Positions 49,446-59,880 of a stretch of DNA of 62,000 nucleotides are shown in pieces (within the stretch, counting starts at the first letter, position 1; every line of letters starts with the position of its first letter). The translations under genes were made by a program, and so were the position numbers. This stretch comes from Adiantum capillus-veneris (taxonomy: Eukaryota; Streptophyta; Polypodiopsida; Polypodiales; Pteridaceae): the NCBI GenBank assembly GCA_014529385.2, contig CM043944.1:67393895-67455894 (forward strand). The letters are read 5' to 3'. The notes beneath the pieces are model-generated. The model had not been told where the DNA came from. It saw only the letters and a list, made by a program, of their open reading frames with translations, and ran no database searches.

Positions 49446-51002
49446 TGTCATAATAGCTAATATTGAGTTCTCCTAAATGATTTTCTCATGTTAAACTGAT
49501 CATTTAATATGGGAAAGTTTCTGGGGAGAGAAAACTAGAATATTGGTTAAGCTGGTAGATCGGTCACAATAGGGATCCAAAGGAGGGAAAATAGGGATCC
49601 AAAGGGGGTGCCGTCTACGAAAGAGCAAGGTGCAACAATGGTCTTAAAAGAACGTAAGGTTCAACCCATCAAGACTTCCAAAATGCTAAGGTTCCAAAAT
49701 TCAAAGGTTGTGTCCAAAGGTCATCATTAGGGAAATTGGATGCTTTGTGTGTGCTCAAAAAATCTTCATGCATCCCTACATAGGAGAGGGCTAACCCTAG
49801 AAGTAGGAGATGAGAGAGAAACTCTCTCACACACACACACAAGATCCCTTTACACAAAGGGAATGAGGGACACATGTCAGCTCCCTAGCCCAGATGTCCA
49901 CAAGGTGTACTCAAATCCTATTGGATGGGCTTGAAGGTGGACCAATGAGAATTAGGATAGAGTAAATCTAGTTTAATCAATTTAAAAACAATTAATAAAA
50001 GAACCAATAAGAATTAAGCTCTCTAGAAGACTATTGGACAGTCTCCCAAGGGGTCCAATGAGCATTCAACAACCCAATGGCTTGCCTGATTCTTATTGGC
50101 CAGGAGACAAAGGGGTTCAATGAGAGTTTAGTTGCATTAATTAATTACTAAATCTCTCACAAAGGGGAAAGGGGGACATATGTCAGAAGGCTATCACATA
50201 TGGTCCGATAGGGTGTGAGCATGAGCAAATAGCAAGAGGGTTCGACCAAGAGAGAGAGGGGGCTGATTTTTCAAAGGCATTATCACTTACACACTCACAA
50301 AATCTCATGTGTGGAGCAACAAGACTCTCTCTCTCCTTCTCAAGCTTTAATGGAAAGCTTACCACCTACTCCAAGCTTGTGAGAAGAGAGGACTACACCA
50401 ACAACTCTTGGCTTTGTGACGCAAATCCAACCAAGAGCCAAGATTCAATGCATGCTGATCTCCTCTACCATGCTAATTACTAAGCTAAGCTATGCTAATA
50501 TGAGTGATTATGTGAGGAGATGTACATATTTCTCGTAAGATAACTTCTTCTTCCTCTCAATGTACTCTCATACCCCTCTATCTCTCTCCATCTTCGAAGG
50601 TGTGTGAGGTCTTGGGTCTGAAACCGTGAGGGAATTGATGTTGTTTTTGATAAGTGTTTTGCTTAGTGCATGAAATCTCCATCTTCATTGCACTAGCTAG
50701 TATTGAAGGAACACAAAGAGTTGTATTGTAAAATGTATCTCATGATGGGAGAAACCATAATACAAATCCATTTGGAGGGTGGACCGGCTCCATGTAAATC
50801 CAGTCCTCAATTGTTGTCAATAGCGTAATTTCTCTCTCTTTTGAAGTACTGTTCATGCTATCTAACTAGGTGTTATACTTTTTGTTGCTCTCTCCACCCA
50901 AGCACTATTGTTATTCTTATTAGGGATCTATTCTAATGAAATGATCACTATGTTCATGCTATTTTCCAATACACACAAGTTACTAGGCCATTAAATGTTA
51001 CA
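49446..51002 (+). repeat. element D 3' LTR (1557 bp)
   Basis: Starts TGTCATAATAGCTAATA and ends GCCATTAAATGTTACA. By eye it is roughly 90% identical to 32652-34321, with an 11-fold shorter CA tract and an extra ACACAAGTTACTAGG stretch near its end. Confidence 0.85.
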
Positions 51003-51702
51003 ATGAGGATGTATTTTTCCACGTCACACAGCATTAGGAGTTGTTTACCACCTTCTCTAGTGGGAGCTTTGACTGTCTACACTTGGCGGATGGTTTGTCG
51101 TTTGACACTACAGGTTGAAAAGATGTTTGCTTTTCACTATCGAGTGGTGCATCATATACACTATGACATATGGGCTATGTTACTCAGCTAAGATAGAGCT
51201 TGATCTCAGTGAGACAATTATCAGATTGTGGGTGTTATATATTGCGTAGAGAGAACTCTTTCCAGATGCATTGTAGATTAGTAGTGATTGCAAGAGGAGC
51301 CCGGAGTTGCTTGGTATATCCTTTGTATGTATTTGAGGTTCAAGATTCCATAGTCTTGATTCTATTGCTGACATGATTCGAACAAGAGACAAGACAAGTC
51401 TCCTTCGCTGGTGAGCTCCACCATGCTCACAAGACAAAGCACTAATGTGTACAAGACGTGCCAATAGATTTTGTAGAGATAGAGGTAGATCGGCTCTAGT
51501 AAGACACAACATGTGTTGTCGGGGTCTGTGTAGGCAAAGGTAGAGCAGCTCTACTCCCTCAAGACACATGTAGATATAACGAACATGGAGTTCTTTGATA
51601 TGATCATGCTAGAGGCTAATGAGCTGGTGCTAGAGGACACACAGTCTCTCCTATGGGTGAGAGGTATGTAGCCATCCAATGTCGACGTTGACACATACAT
51701 AT
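51003..51702. other. unassigned sequence right of element D
   Basis: A 62-codon open stretch (51003-51191) begins right at the LTR boundary. I cannot assign it. Possibly internal sequence of the copia-like element whose 3' end lies at 52428. Confidence 0.3.
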
Positions 51703-51990
51703 GGGTGAAAGCATGTTAACCTGTCGCGCTTTTTGTGCTAGTTAGCAGTTTCAAGTTAGCACATCTTCAAAAAGTTGGGTGTCCGGTAAACTTTTTACAA
51801 ATAATATCAAAATTTGTGGGAGGTTGTACATTTGGATTCCTTGTTTCAAGTTCTTTCTATTGATATATCATATGTCATAGATCTTGGAGATGTAGCTCAA
51901 GTTATTGTACTAGTTAGCATATGTCAAAATTGTGCTAGTTAGCATTGTCCGGGACATTAAAAAGCATGACAGGTTAACATGGTTTCACCC
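51703..51990. mobile_element. 288-bp TIR element, copy 1
   Basis: The termini GGGTGAAAGCATGTTAACC and, inverted, GGGTGAAACCATGTTAACC differ at one base. A 4-bp direct duplication ATAT lies at 51699-51702 and 51991-51994. The inside repeats GTGCTAGTTAGCA three times near the ends. No coding. A second copy is at 55927. Confidence 0.85.
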
Positions 51991-52427
51991 ATATGTGATG
52001 AGTAGTCTTGATGATGTAGTACATGCATATAGCTCAAGGGAGGTAGCTAGGACAATGCTCGTCGGGTTTGTGCACATTTCATCTGCGTTTGGGTGTCTCA
52101 TGTACGACCTACCAATGTCAAGGTCTAGCCTAGTAGCTGCACTAGGAGAATTTTCATAAGGAATTGACAGTCAAGTTGAATAACACTAGCATGATGCATA
52201 GTGGAGTTTTGTAGACCATACAAAGTTGTCTACAGGATTTACATGCAAGCTCTAGCATCGATACACACACTCGCCTATCACTAGAGTGGATATGGTTGCA
52301 TGTATATTGATTGAGAAAGCCAATGGGAATAGGTTAAGAGAGTCTCTCACCTATTTTCTTGTAATTAAATACTAGTAGTTTAGAAAGTATCACTCACTTA
52401 TGTGCACATCACCTTTAAGTGGGAGAT
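51991..52427. other. non-coding interior before a copia-like 3' LTR
   Basis: No protein similarity seen. It ends in TTTAAGTGGGAGATTG, the same polypurine tract as in element E, so it is probably the 3' end of a copia-type element's interior. Confidence 0.5.
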
Positions 52428-52650
52428 TGTTGGGATAAAGGCATTGCACCTTTTCTCGGGGTAGCACGTCCGGTATGTGGCCGCCCATAGTATGTACATA
52501 TACATCCCATATTATTCATACACACAAAAAAATAAGGAGATCCTCACCACATTTTTCGAGCTTGCTCAACCCACACGGTGTGTCTTTTACTCTTTTCCTC
52601 CCTCACACTCTGCATGCACCGTGCATTTCTTCTGCAGGTAGAGCTCTCAT
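52428..52650 (+). repeat. start of a copia-like 3' LTR, interrupted by element F
   Basis: TGTTGGGATAAAGGCATTGC follows the polypurine tract AAGTGGGAGATTG. The sequence continues to CTCAT (52646-52650), where element F is inserted, and should resume at 57606. The matching 5' LTR is not in the window and the LTR end is not determined. Confidence 0.55.
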
Positions 52651-52807
52651 TGTTGGAGCTATATATACCAACCTCTACACTATATATAGCTAGGATTATC
52701 CACTGTATATGTGTACTTAGTCTCTGCTATACATATACTTTGGGGTTTGCAGACTTGGTGTCGTGTCGCTCTCCCTCTCTCATCTCTTGTCTCCGTTCTT
52801 CTCAACA
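52651..52807 (+). repeat. element F 5' LTR (157 bp)
   Basis: TGTTGGAGCTATATATACC to GTTCTTCTCAACA. It carries several TATATA words and a CT-rich 3' part. Confidence 0.8.
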
Positions 52808-52820
52808 TGGTATCACAACT
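52808..52820 (+). promoter_or_regulatory. element F primer binding site (initiator-Met type)
   Basis: TGGTATCACAACT directly follows the LTR. It matches TGGTATCAGAGC in its first 8 bases. Confidence 0.75.
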
Positions 52821-54480
52821 ATGGAATAATATCATAAATAAATGAGAGATCTTTCGTACTTTTCTTCGTTCGAAAATAAAATATATTGTATGCAATATTC
52901 AATTAAGTGTTGTCCATGTAGGAATTGAATTTGCTTTAGTTTGTGATTCATAAAGTTGTATGCGTACAAGTGTCACATGTTTGCACAAGTATATGGATGA
53001 CATCATTTCCATAAGAGCATTAGATTGAGAAGGAGGAGTCCACCATGGCTTTGTGATATTAGTAGATATTCATACTATAAGTTTGGAGTTGAAACAAACC
53101 TGAACAGCTACAGAGTTAATTATTATTGTATGTAAATTTGTTGCTTATATGTCCACACTCCATGCATGTTGATGCAGAGAAAAGAGCATGGAAATAATAG
53201 CGCTCCTACAAAAAGTACCATCGCTGCTCTTTTGTATGGAAAAGGGGCATGTGTCCAAGCAATTTTCATGGCAAGCAAGAAATCCGTAGCGAGTCAAACG
53301 CTAGCCATGCATGCAAGCTTATAGGCCAGTTGGTAACTTCATATGTGTGTTTTCACCATATTTTTTTGTAGCACCCAAGCAGGGTCAACTGCCAAAATAT
53401 TGCTATTTCATGCTATCTACTCACTATATTTGTTTCTTATGGCCACAACCAAAATTGTGCAGTATTTATCTTTGCCTTGTGTTAAATATAGTTCGCTATA
53501 TTTTTTGGCTATCTACTGCTATATTTTTTACTTATGATCATAGCCGCTATCGTGCATCTTTAAGCTTGATCTTGCGCTATATACAATTTTGTGGCCATAA
53601 GCTTGTTATTAGCGTGTTCGTACAGCCGTACAAGTCAATTATAATTAACTATTTGAAGGACCTCCAAGATTTATGTTGTGAGGCTCAAGAAGTTTGGAAG
53701 CACTATCCCGAAGATTACCATCGCTGAACGCTCATCATCTTGTCGTCTTTCACCCCTCGAAGAAGACATTCATTGCTCTAACTTGCAGCTATGGTGGCTG
53801 TAAGGCAGACTCTTATTGTGAGAATGGTCGATAGTTAATGAGGTTGGGAGACAATTAATACTACTCCTCTTTCACTGCTTGTGGTAACCATAACCCTGAA
53901 GGGAGTTGTTCGCTTCCACACCTGCTTCCTTGTGGCAAACCTCACCTATAATTAGTTGCAAGGCATTATCCAAATTTACGTCCCAATAGGGCGTTGTCCA
54001 AATGTACACCCTAATTTAGCACTGCAATCACTAAAATATCAAGCATGTGATCTTAATTTAAGTAGAGTTCTTGAGTTCAAAGCCGAGTGATGCAATAGAG
54101 CCTCAGAGTTTCATTAAGATAAAGGGCCATGCTTGCATGCCTACTTCCATCTAAGGACGATCAAAGAATCAACACACTACTAATTTGAAAGTGATTGTGA
54201 TCATTACAAGTCATTAGTTGTTATCATCAATGGCCATGGTTTCTAGTAATGCAAGGCAGCTCCTTGTTCCATAAGAGGATCAATCCAATGGTTAAGTATG
54301 CTTGAAAGCTTGGTGCTCCAACACAATTAACGAGAGCTTCATGCTCAATTTTGTCAAAATTGCTCTTGATGTTTTTCTATCGTCCTGTCATCAATTAGGT
54401 TAAGTATAATTCATTGCTCCAATGTGTTTCATGGGATCTTTGTACTGGGGTTTTCTATTGTCTAAATCGTCGCTATACTT
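52821..54480. other. element F interior, left part
   Basis: No protein domain recognised. The frame 53311-53727 is hydrophobic-aromatic and lacks any known motif. The A/T-rich words TGCTATAT and ATGGCCA recur loosely at 53400-53610. Confidence 0.4.
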
Positions 54481-54645
54481 GTGTACATCAATGGCCATAC
54501 TTCACACTCGTCTATGTCACTTGATATTAGGTGGTTTTGTTAATGGCCATACTTCACACTCGTCTACGTCAATGGCCATGAAGTGATTTCATCCTACCGG
54601 TCTACGTTAATGGCCATATTTACTCATCTACATCAACGTCTATAT
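54481..54645. repeat. short tandem repeat, about four units
   Basis: Units built on CAATGGCCATACTTCACACTCGTCTACGT recur at about 54488, 54541, 54570 and 54608, with drift. Confidence 0.6.
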
Positions 54646-54852
54646 TTTTGTGCTGGCTTTTCTTCTATTTGGGTACCAAAGCCACGGTTTTGTAGCTGCT
54701 TTCTGATACCTTCTTCTCGCTTGCTTTACACCCTATTGTGTTATTGGTGCCAATCCACATATTTGTTATCAGTGTTGTTGACTGAAAAATCTAGATGGGT
54801 GCTTGTGAATGAGTGCATGCTCGTGTAGCCACGGTAGAAGAGGGATGTGGTA

Positions 54853-55176
54853 CTAGCATGCAGAAAGAGGTGTGTGTGAAGGATCAACAAAAGAAGGCCG
54901 TGTGTAAAGAAGCAAGCTACTGCATCCACAGGGAAAGCGCTTATGCTGATATTTTTTTGACCAAAAGAAAAATTTATAGAGAGAGAAAGATTTGAAGGTA
55001 TTGCATCCTAGATCCGACCCATCAGGCCTAGGGCCACCCTCCTCAAGAAAAGATGCCTCGGTATCATTATCTACAAACTTTACTGGAGAGACAAGGATCA
55101 AAGTCATGGTAATTATGGTAGCCAAGAGTATAAGAATTTCTGTGAGAGCAATTGAGAGGAGCGCCATGGCACCCAC
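54853..55176 (-). CDS. candidate secreted or membrane-anchored small protein inside element F
   Basis: The ATG with an excellent context (GCCATGGCG, about 55167) opens MALLSIALTEILILLATIIT, then MTLILVSPVKFVDND. That is a long hydrophobic stretch followed by a charged segment, as in a signal peptide or signal anchor. It is followed by EASFLEEGGPRPDGSDLGCN and a less convincing tail to the stop at 54853. The second half may be intron or noise. It is antisense to element F, so it could be a captured host exon. No family recognised; chance cannot be excluded. Confidence 0.3.
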   Translation of the reverse strand: MGAMALLSIALTEILILLATIITMTLILVSPVKFVDNDTEASFLEEGGPRPDGSDLGCNTFKSFSLYKFFFWSKKYQHKRFPCGCSSLLLYTRPSFVDPSHTPLSAC

Positions 55177-55199
55177 ACAGTTAATGGGCCTCTCGCATT

Positions 55200-55926
55200 A
55201 GAGAAGTTCAGAAGCGCTAAAGTAGAGGGCCCTGCCTTCTAATTTGCGTAAGCAAAACTCGAAACTAATCAATACAAGTTGCAACCTCTGCAAACAATTT
55301 GCTACTTTATTTAATGCATTCTTGCTAGTTACAATAGTATACGTACCTTTGCTAATTAATTGTGTTTCTTTGCTATTTATTAGCTTTGCGTTGCATGAGT
55401 ATAGGGAGAGGATTTTCACAAAGATTAAGCTTTGCCCATGCACAAAATGGAGACCTTCAATGTGTCATCTTGAGTTAGCAAGTCTATTATTATTGTCTTG
55501 TAATACTTGCAAGAACGTGCTCATCCAATCATCTTTAGTTGACAAGCCTGTCATTAGTGGTAGGCTCATCGAGTCGTCTTTAGTTGCATGAGCCTCAAGG
55601 TTTTTAGTGAAATTTTTTCTATTTTTGAAAACATCATTGCACCATTAGTTGTAATTTATGAGCGTTCATACTTCTGATCTCATCGCAATTTTTGCTATAA
55701 AATACTTCATGTAATTTTACAATAATTGTGTGAAGGTATACTAACGCATGAGTTCATATATCACATAGCATTATCACCACATGATAAATTTGGTAACGCC
55801 CAGGGAACAAAAACCAAAAAAATTTACGAATTGTAACTTCATTTGAGCGGTAGTTACCATTTGGTAGCTTGGACTTTCTTACACACTACCATATGGTAAC
55901 ATAATTTTCTCAAATAGTTACCACTA
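55200..55926. other. element F interior, middle part
   Basis: No domain recognised. Only short chance frames are present. Confidence 0.35.
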
Positions 55927-56213
55927 GGGTGAAAGCATGTTAACCTGTTGCGCTTTTTGTGCTAGTTAGCAGTTTCAAGTTAGCACATCTTCGAAAAGTT
56001 GGGCGTCCGGTAAATTTTTACAAATAATATCAAAATTTTTCAGAGGCTGTACATTTGGATTCCTTGTTTCAAGTGCTTTCTATTGATATATCATATGTCG
56101 TAGATTTTGGAGATGTAGCTCAAGTTATTGTACTAGTTAGCATATGTCAAAATTGTGCTAGTTAGCATTGTCCAGGACATGAAAAAGCATGGCAAGTTAA
56201 CATGCTTTCACCC
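55927..56213. mobile_element. 287-bp TIR element, copy 2
   Basis: Same termini and interior as 51703-51990, about 95% identical by eye. A 4-bp duplication ACTA lies at 55923-55926 and 56214-56217. It sits inside element F, so this family was active after element F inserted, or travelled with it. Confidence 0.85.
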
Positions 56214-56217
56214 ACTA

Positions 56218-57432
56218 GGGTTCATGTTTAATTTATATAATATATTTATATACATAATACTTATGTATATATATGCATATATACACATATAAATAAATAA
56301 ATATATATATAAACACTCAATTACAAGAGTTACCATTCCAATTACAAATGTTCCCAATTAGTAACTTAAAATTTTGACAATGTTACCACTGTTAATTTTA
56401 TAAATAATTCAAATTCACACGGTGATCATCACCGTCAAGGACTTGTTCTATCTGCATCAAATCTAGATTACATGATTGTTGTCTCATCATTTCTGGAGTT
56501 TGTCCCTTGTGTTTGCTCAATTGATAATTTTACATCATTACTTTACTAAGGCTTTTCTTGATGATTTGAAGGACGAGGGATGTGACAATGTTTGTGCATA
56601 CTCGGGAGCCTGTTGTCTTATTTCATGGAAGATACCTTGTATGTGTACTTGAGAGCTCGTTGACTCGTACTCACCGTTGGTGTTATGTTTATTTTATCAT
56701 AATGCAAGTGAAGATATTCTTGGCATCAAGGATGAGGGATGTGACAAAATTTATGCGTACTTGGGAGCCAATTACCATCCTCTTGATTGGTGTTGTGGTT
56801 GTTATCATCTTACTCCACCCTCGTCGTGGTGCTATGGTTGTTATTGTCTTATCACACCTTCGTCATCATTGGTGCTATGGTTGGAATCATAATTTAGTAG
56901 TTGTGACTATGCATCACCAGTTTTTCATAGCATTTGTGTGTCAGCGTGTGTTTATGTATGCACATGTATTGCATTCTTGTTATATGTACCCGTGGCATCA
57001 TTATTTGTTTCTCTACAATCTCTAGAGCGGTGTTGCAAAACATCTCTCGGGACAATGTGATGTGATTATTTCTAACCTTCAGATTTTGATATGTTTCTTG
57101 GGTTTTTGTTTACAGGATAAAATTCACATCAAGCAACATGTATAGGGACACAAAGGCATTGAAGCTGAAAGATATTGAAGAATTTGCATCAATTCAATTG
57201 TATATATGGGGTTATTAAACTTCCAAAGATGCTTGAAAGTGCACATTGTATATTATGAAGTGATGTAGCTCTTGAAAAATGAATTTTGTAAAGTTTGCTA
57301 ATTGTTAATATAAATTTTTTGTAAACTCTAATAGTTATTAATATAACAATGCATGTATATGGTGTTGTGGGTTCTTTGCTTGTACCTTAAGGGTTTTTTC
57401 ATCCACCATTAGGGACTCCTATTTGAGTGGGG
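56218..57432. other. element F interior, right part
   Basis: A TATA-rich run lies at 56230-56310. A diverged direct duplication (GAGGGATGTGACAA and GGGAGCC) has copies at about 56573 and 56729. GAGTGGGG at 57425-57432 is the likely polypurine tract. No protein domain recognised. Confidence 0.5.
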
Positions 57433-57540
57433 TGTTGGAGATATATATACCAACCTCTATGCTATATATAGCTAGGAGTCTTCACTATATACATGTACTT
57501 AGTGTGTGCTCTACATATACTTTGGGTTTTGCAAATCTCG

Positions 57541-57584
<44 letters not shown>

Positions 57585-57600
57585 TTAGTTCTTCTCAGCA
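57433..57600 (+). repeat. element F 3' LTR (168 bp)
   Basis: TGTTGGAGATATATATACC to CTTCTCAGCA; a CT microsatellite at 57545-57581 explains the greater length. It is followed by CTCAT. Confidence 0.8.
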
Positions 57601-57605
57601 CTCAT

Positions 57606-58433
57606 AACACTCTCTCTCACACAGACATAACATATAGACTTTCTGCGCTATATAAAACAACAGACGTACACAATTTTGACTCTCTCTCACTTAGCACGCA
57701 TTCAACATCTCCCTCCTCGCACTCTCGCGCCAGGTTGCTCCTTCTTTTTCATTTGTGTTAATTGGCAAGCCTGCCATAAATGTTGGCCACTTGTTCGTTG
57801 ACCAACCAACCAACACACACACATTCATAACACACTGACACATATGCACATAGGCTTATAAAACTCTCTCTCTCTTTCTCTTTCTCTCTCTCTCTAGGCT
57901 CCTCATCTGTGTTGGTCATACATTAACTACTCAAAACACACACACACACACACACCCACTCTCTCCCCTACCCATTTTCACATGGTAAGTTTGCTTCCTC
58001 TGCATGTGTCTGTCATCTGTAAGCGTCCTCTACAAGTTACCAACGTTGCGCTGCCCACCATTATCTCTGGTCAATGTCGCCAACAACGCCAAGTGAGGTA
58101 ATTTTGAAATATTTGTTTGTTTATTTTATTTCATTTGGGTTTCTTTATTTTTTCATTTGCATTTAATGAATAAAAACAAAAAACATCAAAAAACCAAATA
58201 AAAAAAGAACATACAAAATAAATTGAAAACCCAAATATAAATCCAAAAAATACGCCAATAATTAAAACACATTCCAAAAACATATAAAAATTCAATGTTT
58301 TTTTTAAATTAAATTTTTTTTAAAAAGCTACAAAAGAGAAAAATAGAGTGGGAAAAATTCAAAGAAAATAAAATAACACAGAAAAGCTAAAAAATTCAAC
58401 ACAAAAACAACAACTTCTCAACAAGATATTCAT
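57606..58433. other. unassigned, microsatellite-rich
   Basis: CT and CA runs at 57860-57955, then A/T-rich low complexity. The first part is probably the remainder of the interrupted copia-like LTR. Confidence 0.4.
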
Positions 58434-58560
58434 GGTCGATTGATGTGGTCGAGCCGATTGAAGTGACACCCATCATGGTGTACTGCTTATATTGTGGAAG
58501 AAAAGGCGGAAATTTTTTAGAGGATTGTCTCGGATACCTAAACAACGGAGAAATAGCAAC
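58434..58560 (+). pseudogene. Gag zinc-finger scrap related to element C
   Basis: Reads VEPIEVTPIMVYCLYCGRKG, then GNFLEDCLGYLNNGE. It parallels TEPNEIPPFTAYCLDCGRKG and GPFSEDCPRNPDNSD of element C (24772 downward), including the C-x2-C-x10-C layout. Only about 40 codons are legible; surrounding frames are closed. Confidence 0.65.
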
Positions 58561-59415
58561 TACATAGCACAACACGGAGCAACCTATAAATATGAAATAC
58601 ATTGTAAGTGCATCTAGCTCTTTATTTTTAATGCAATCAAGTATTTTCATGTTACCAATTAAAACACCAATAAAAGCATTGTAAGTTGAAAATATAAACG
58701 AATATGCAGAAGCACGTGAAATTATTAAATTGGAGACATTATAAAATATACTTATGCATCAATTTAGTCAAAGCACTTAGATATCACGGAAGGTTAGAAA
58801 AAGTGCTAGGTTTGAAAATGGTACTTTATATAAGTTAGTAGTGTGCAGTCATTTATGAGTCTAAGGGATGCATCAAAGTGAATTCTATTAGCATTGTATG
58901 ACACATATAGTTAATTTGCACATTGTGTAGACCAAGAAGGGAAACTCTAAAAGAGAACCAACTAGTGTTTGAGAGGCCTACATACCAACTCATAGAATTA
59001 TGCCCAATACTAGATCAAGAAGAATGGTTTATATGCAAGGAAATAATTCTTGAATGTCTGTCCTTGCTCTAGAGGTGAACCGACGAGTGAACTCAGATAT
59101 CTTTCAAGATCCGAACTACTATCCATTGAAAGTCAAACTTCAATATTATGATTTTATGAGCATATATTATGACCAAATGAGCATAGATATAGGTGAGAGT
59201 CTACAATCTATGCTTCCATGAGTCCTCAAACCACAGAATCTCATGTCATACAAGACCCATGAGATAGACAGTACTAGGACAAGGATAATTTTATTTATAG
59301 ATTGACGGAGGGAGACATACGTCTTATCTCATGAAGATACATATGAGCCTATTCACAAAGATACATAGGAACATATGCAAAAGGTTTGTATATGTCACAC
59401 ATTGAAAAATCAACA
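58561..59415. other. unassigned sequence
   Basis: No coding or repeat pair recognised. It may belong to the same decayed element as the Gag scrap. Confidence 0.35.
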
Positions 59416-59880
59416 TACAATGTACCTTCACAGCCCCAAAATTTGATATCCAACTATAGACAAACACTCTTGAGCCCAACTCATGGAGATATCATGAGTG
59501 ATCACCCTAGTAAGACAAACCCACTAGGCTCGGCTCTTCTATAAGGAACCCCAATTTCAGTTAGAATCATTATGGTTGTTTTAAGATACCATTTGACCAA
59601 GATTCCATGAAAATATGCTTACAATGTACCTTTAGAGCCCCAATGTACCTTCAGAGCCCCAATATTCTTACAATGTACCTTCAGAGCCCCAAACATTGAT
59701 ATCCAACTAGAGCCAAACTATCTTGAGCCTAGTTGATGGAGATATCATGAGTGATCACCCTAGTAAGAAAAACTCATTAGGCTGAGCTCTTGTATAAGAA
59801 AACCCAACGTCCGCTAGAATCCCTATGGATCTTTTAAGCTACCATTTAACCAAGATTCCATGAAAATATGCTTACAAATG
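59416..59880. repeat. tandem duplication of about 250 bp with a short internal repeat
   Basis: Two units share TGTACCTTCAGAGCCCCAAA, GATATCCAACTA, GGAGATATCATGAGTGATCA and CCATGAAAATATGCTTACAA (first unit from 59416, second from about 59668). Between them, AATGTACCTTCAGAGCCCC is repeated at 59623, 59642 and 59671. Confidence 0.8.

Larger units (their letters stand above)
52651..57600 (+). mobile_element. element F: 4.95-kb short-LTR retroelement without recognisable coding
   Basis: Short LTRs (52651-52807 and 57433-57600) both start TGTTGGAG and share ATATATACCAACCTCTA and GCTATATATAGCTAGGA. A perfect 5-bp duplication CTCAT flanks it (52646-52650, 57601-57605). The initiator-Met primer site lies after the left LTR and a purine tract before the right one. 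The interior gives no Gag, RT or integrase and contains a TIR element at 55927. The LTR length is near the TRIM range, but the interior is far too long for a TRIM. Confidence 0.8.

Noticed and set aside
49669-50365. Short reading frames in the 3' LTR of element D
   Set aside because: They are matched by similar chance frames in the 5' LTR and lie in LTR sequence with no coding motif.
53311-53727. 138-residue hydrophobic frame in element F
   Set aside because: Aromatic-rich translation of an AT-rich repetitive stretch. No motif, weak start context.
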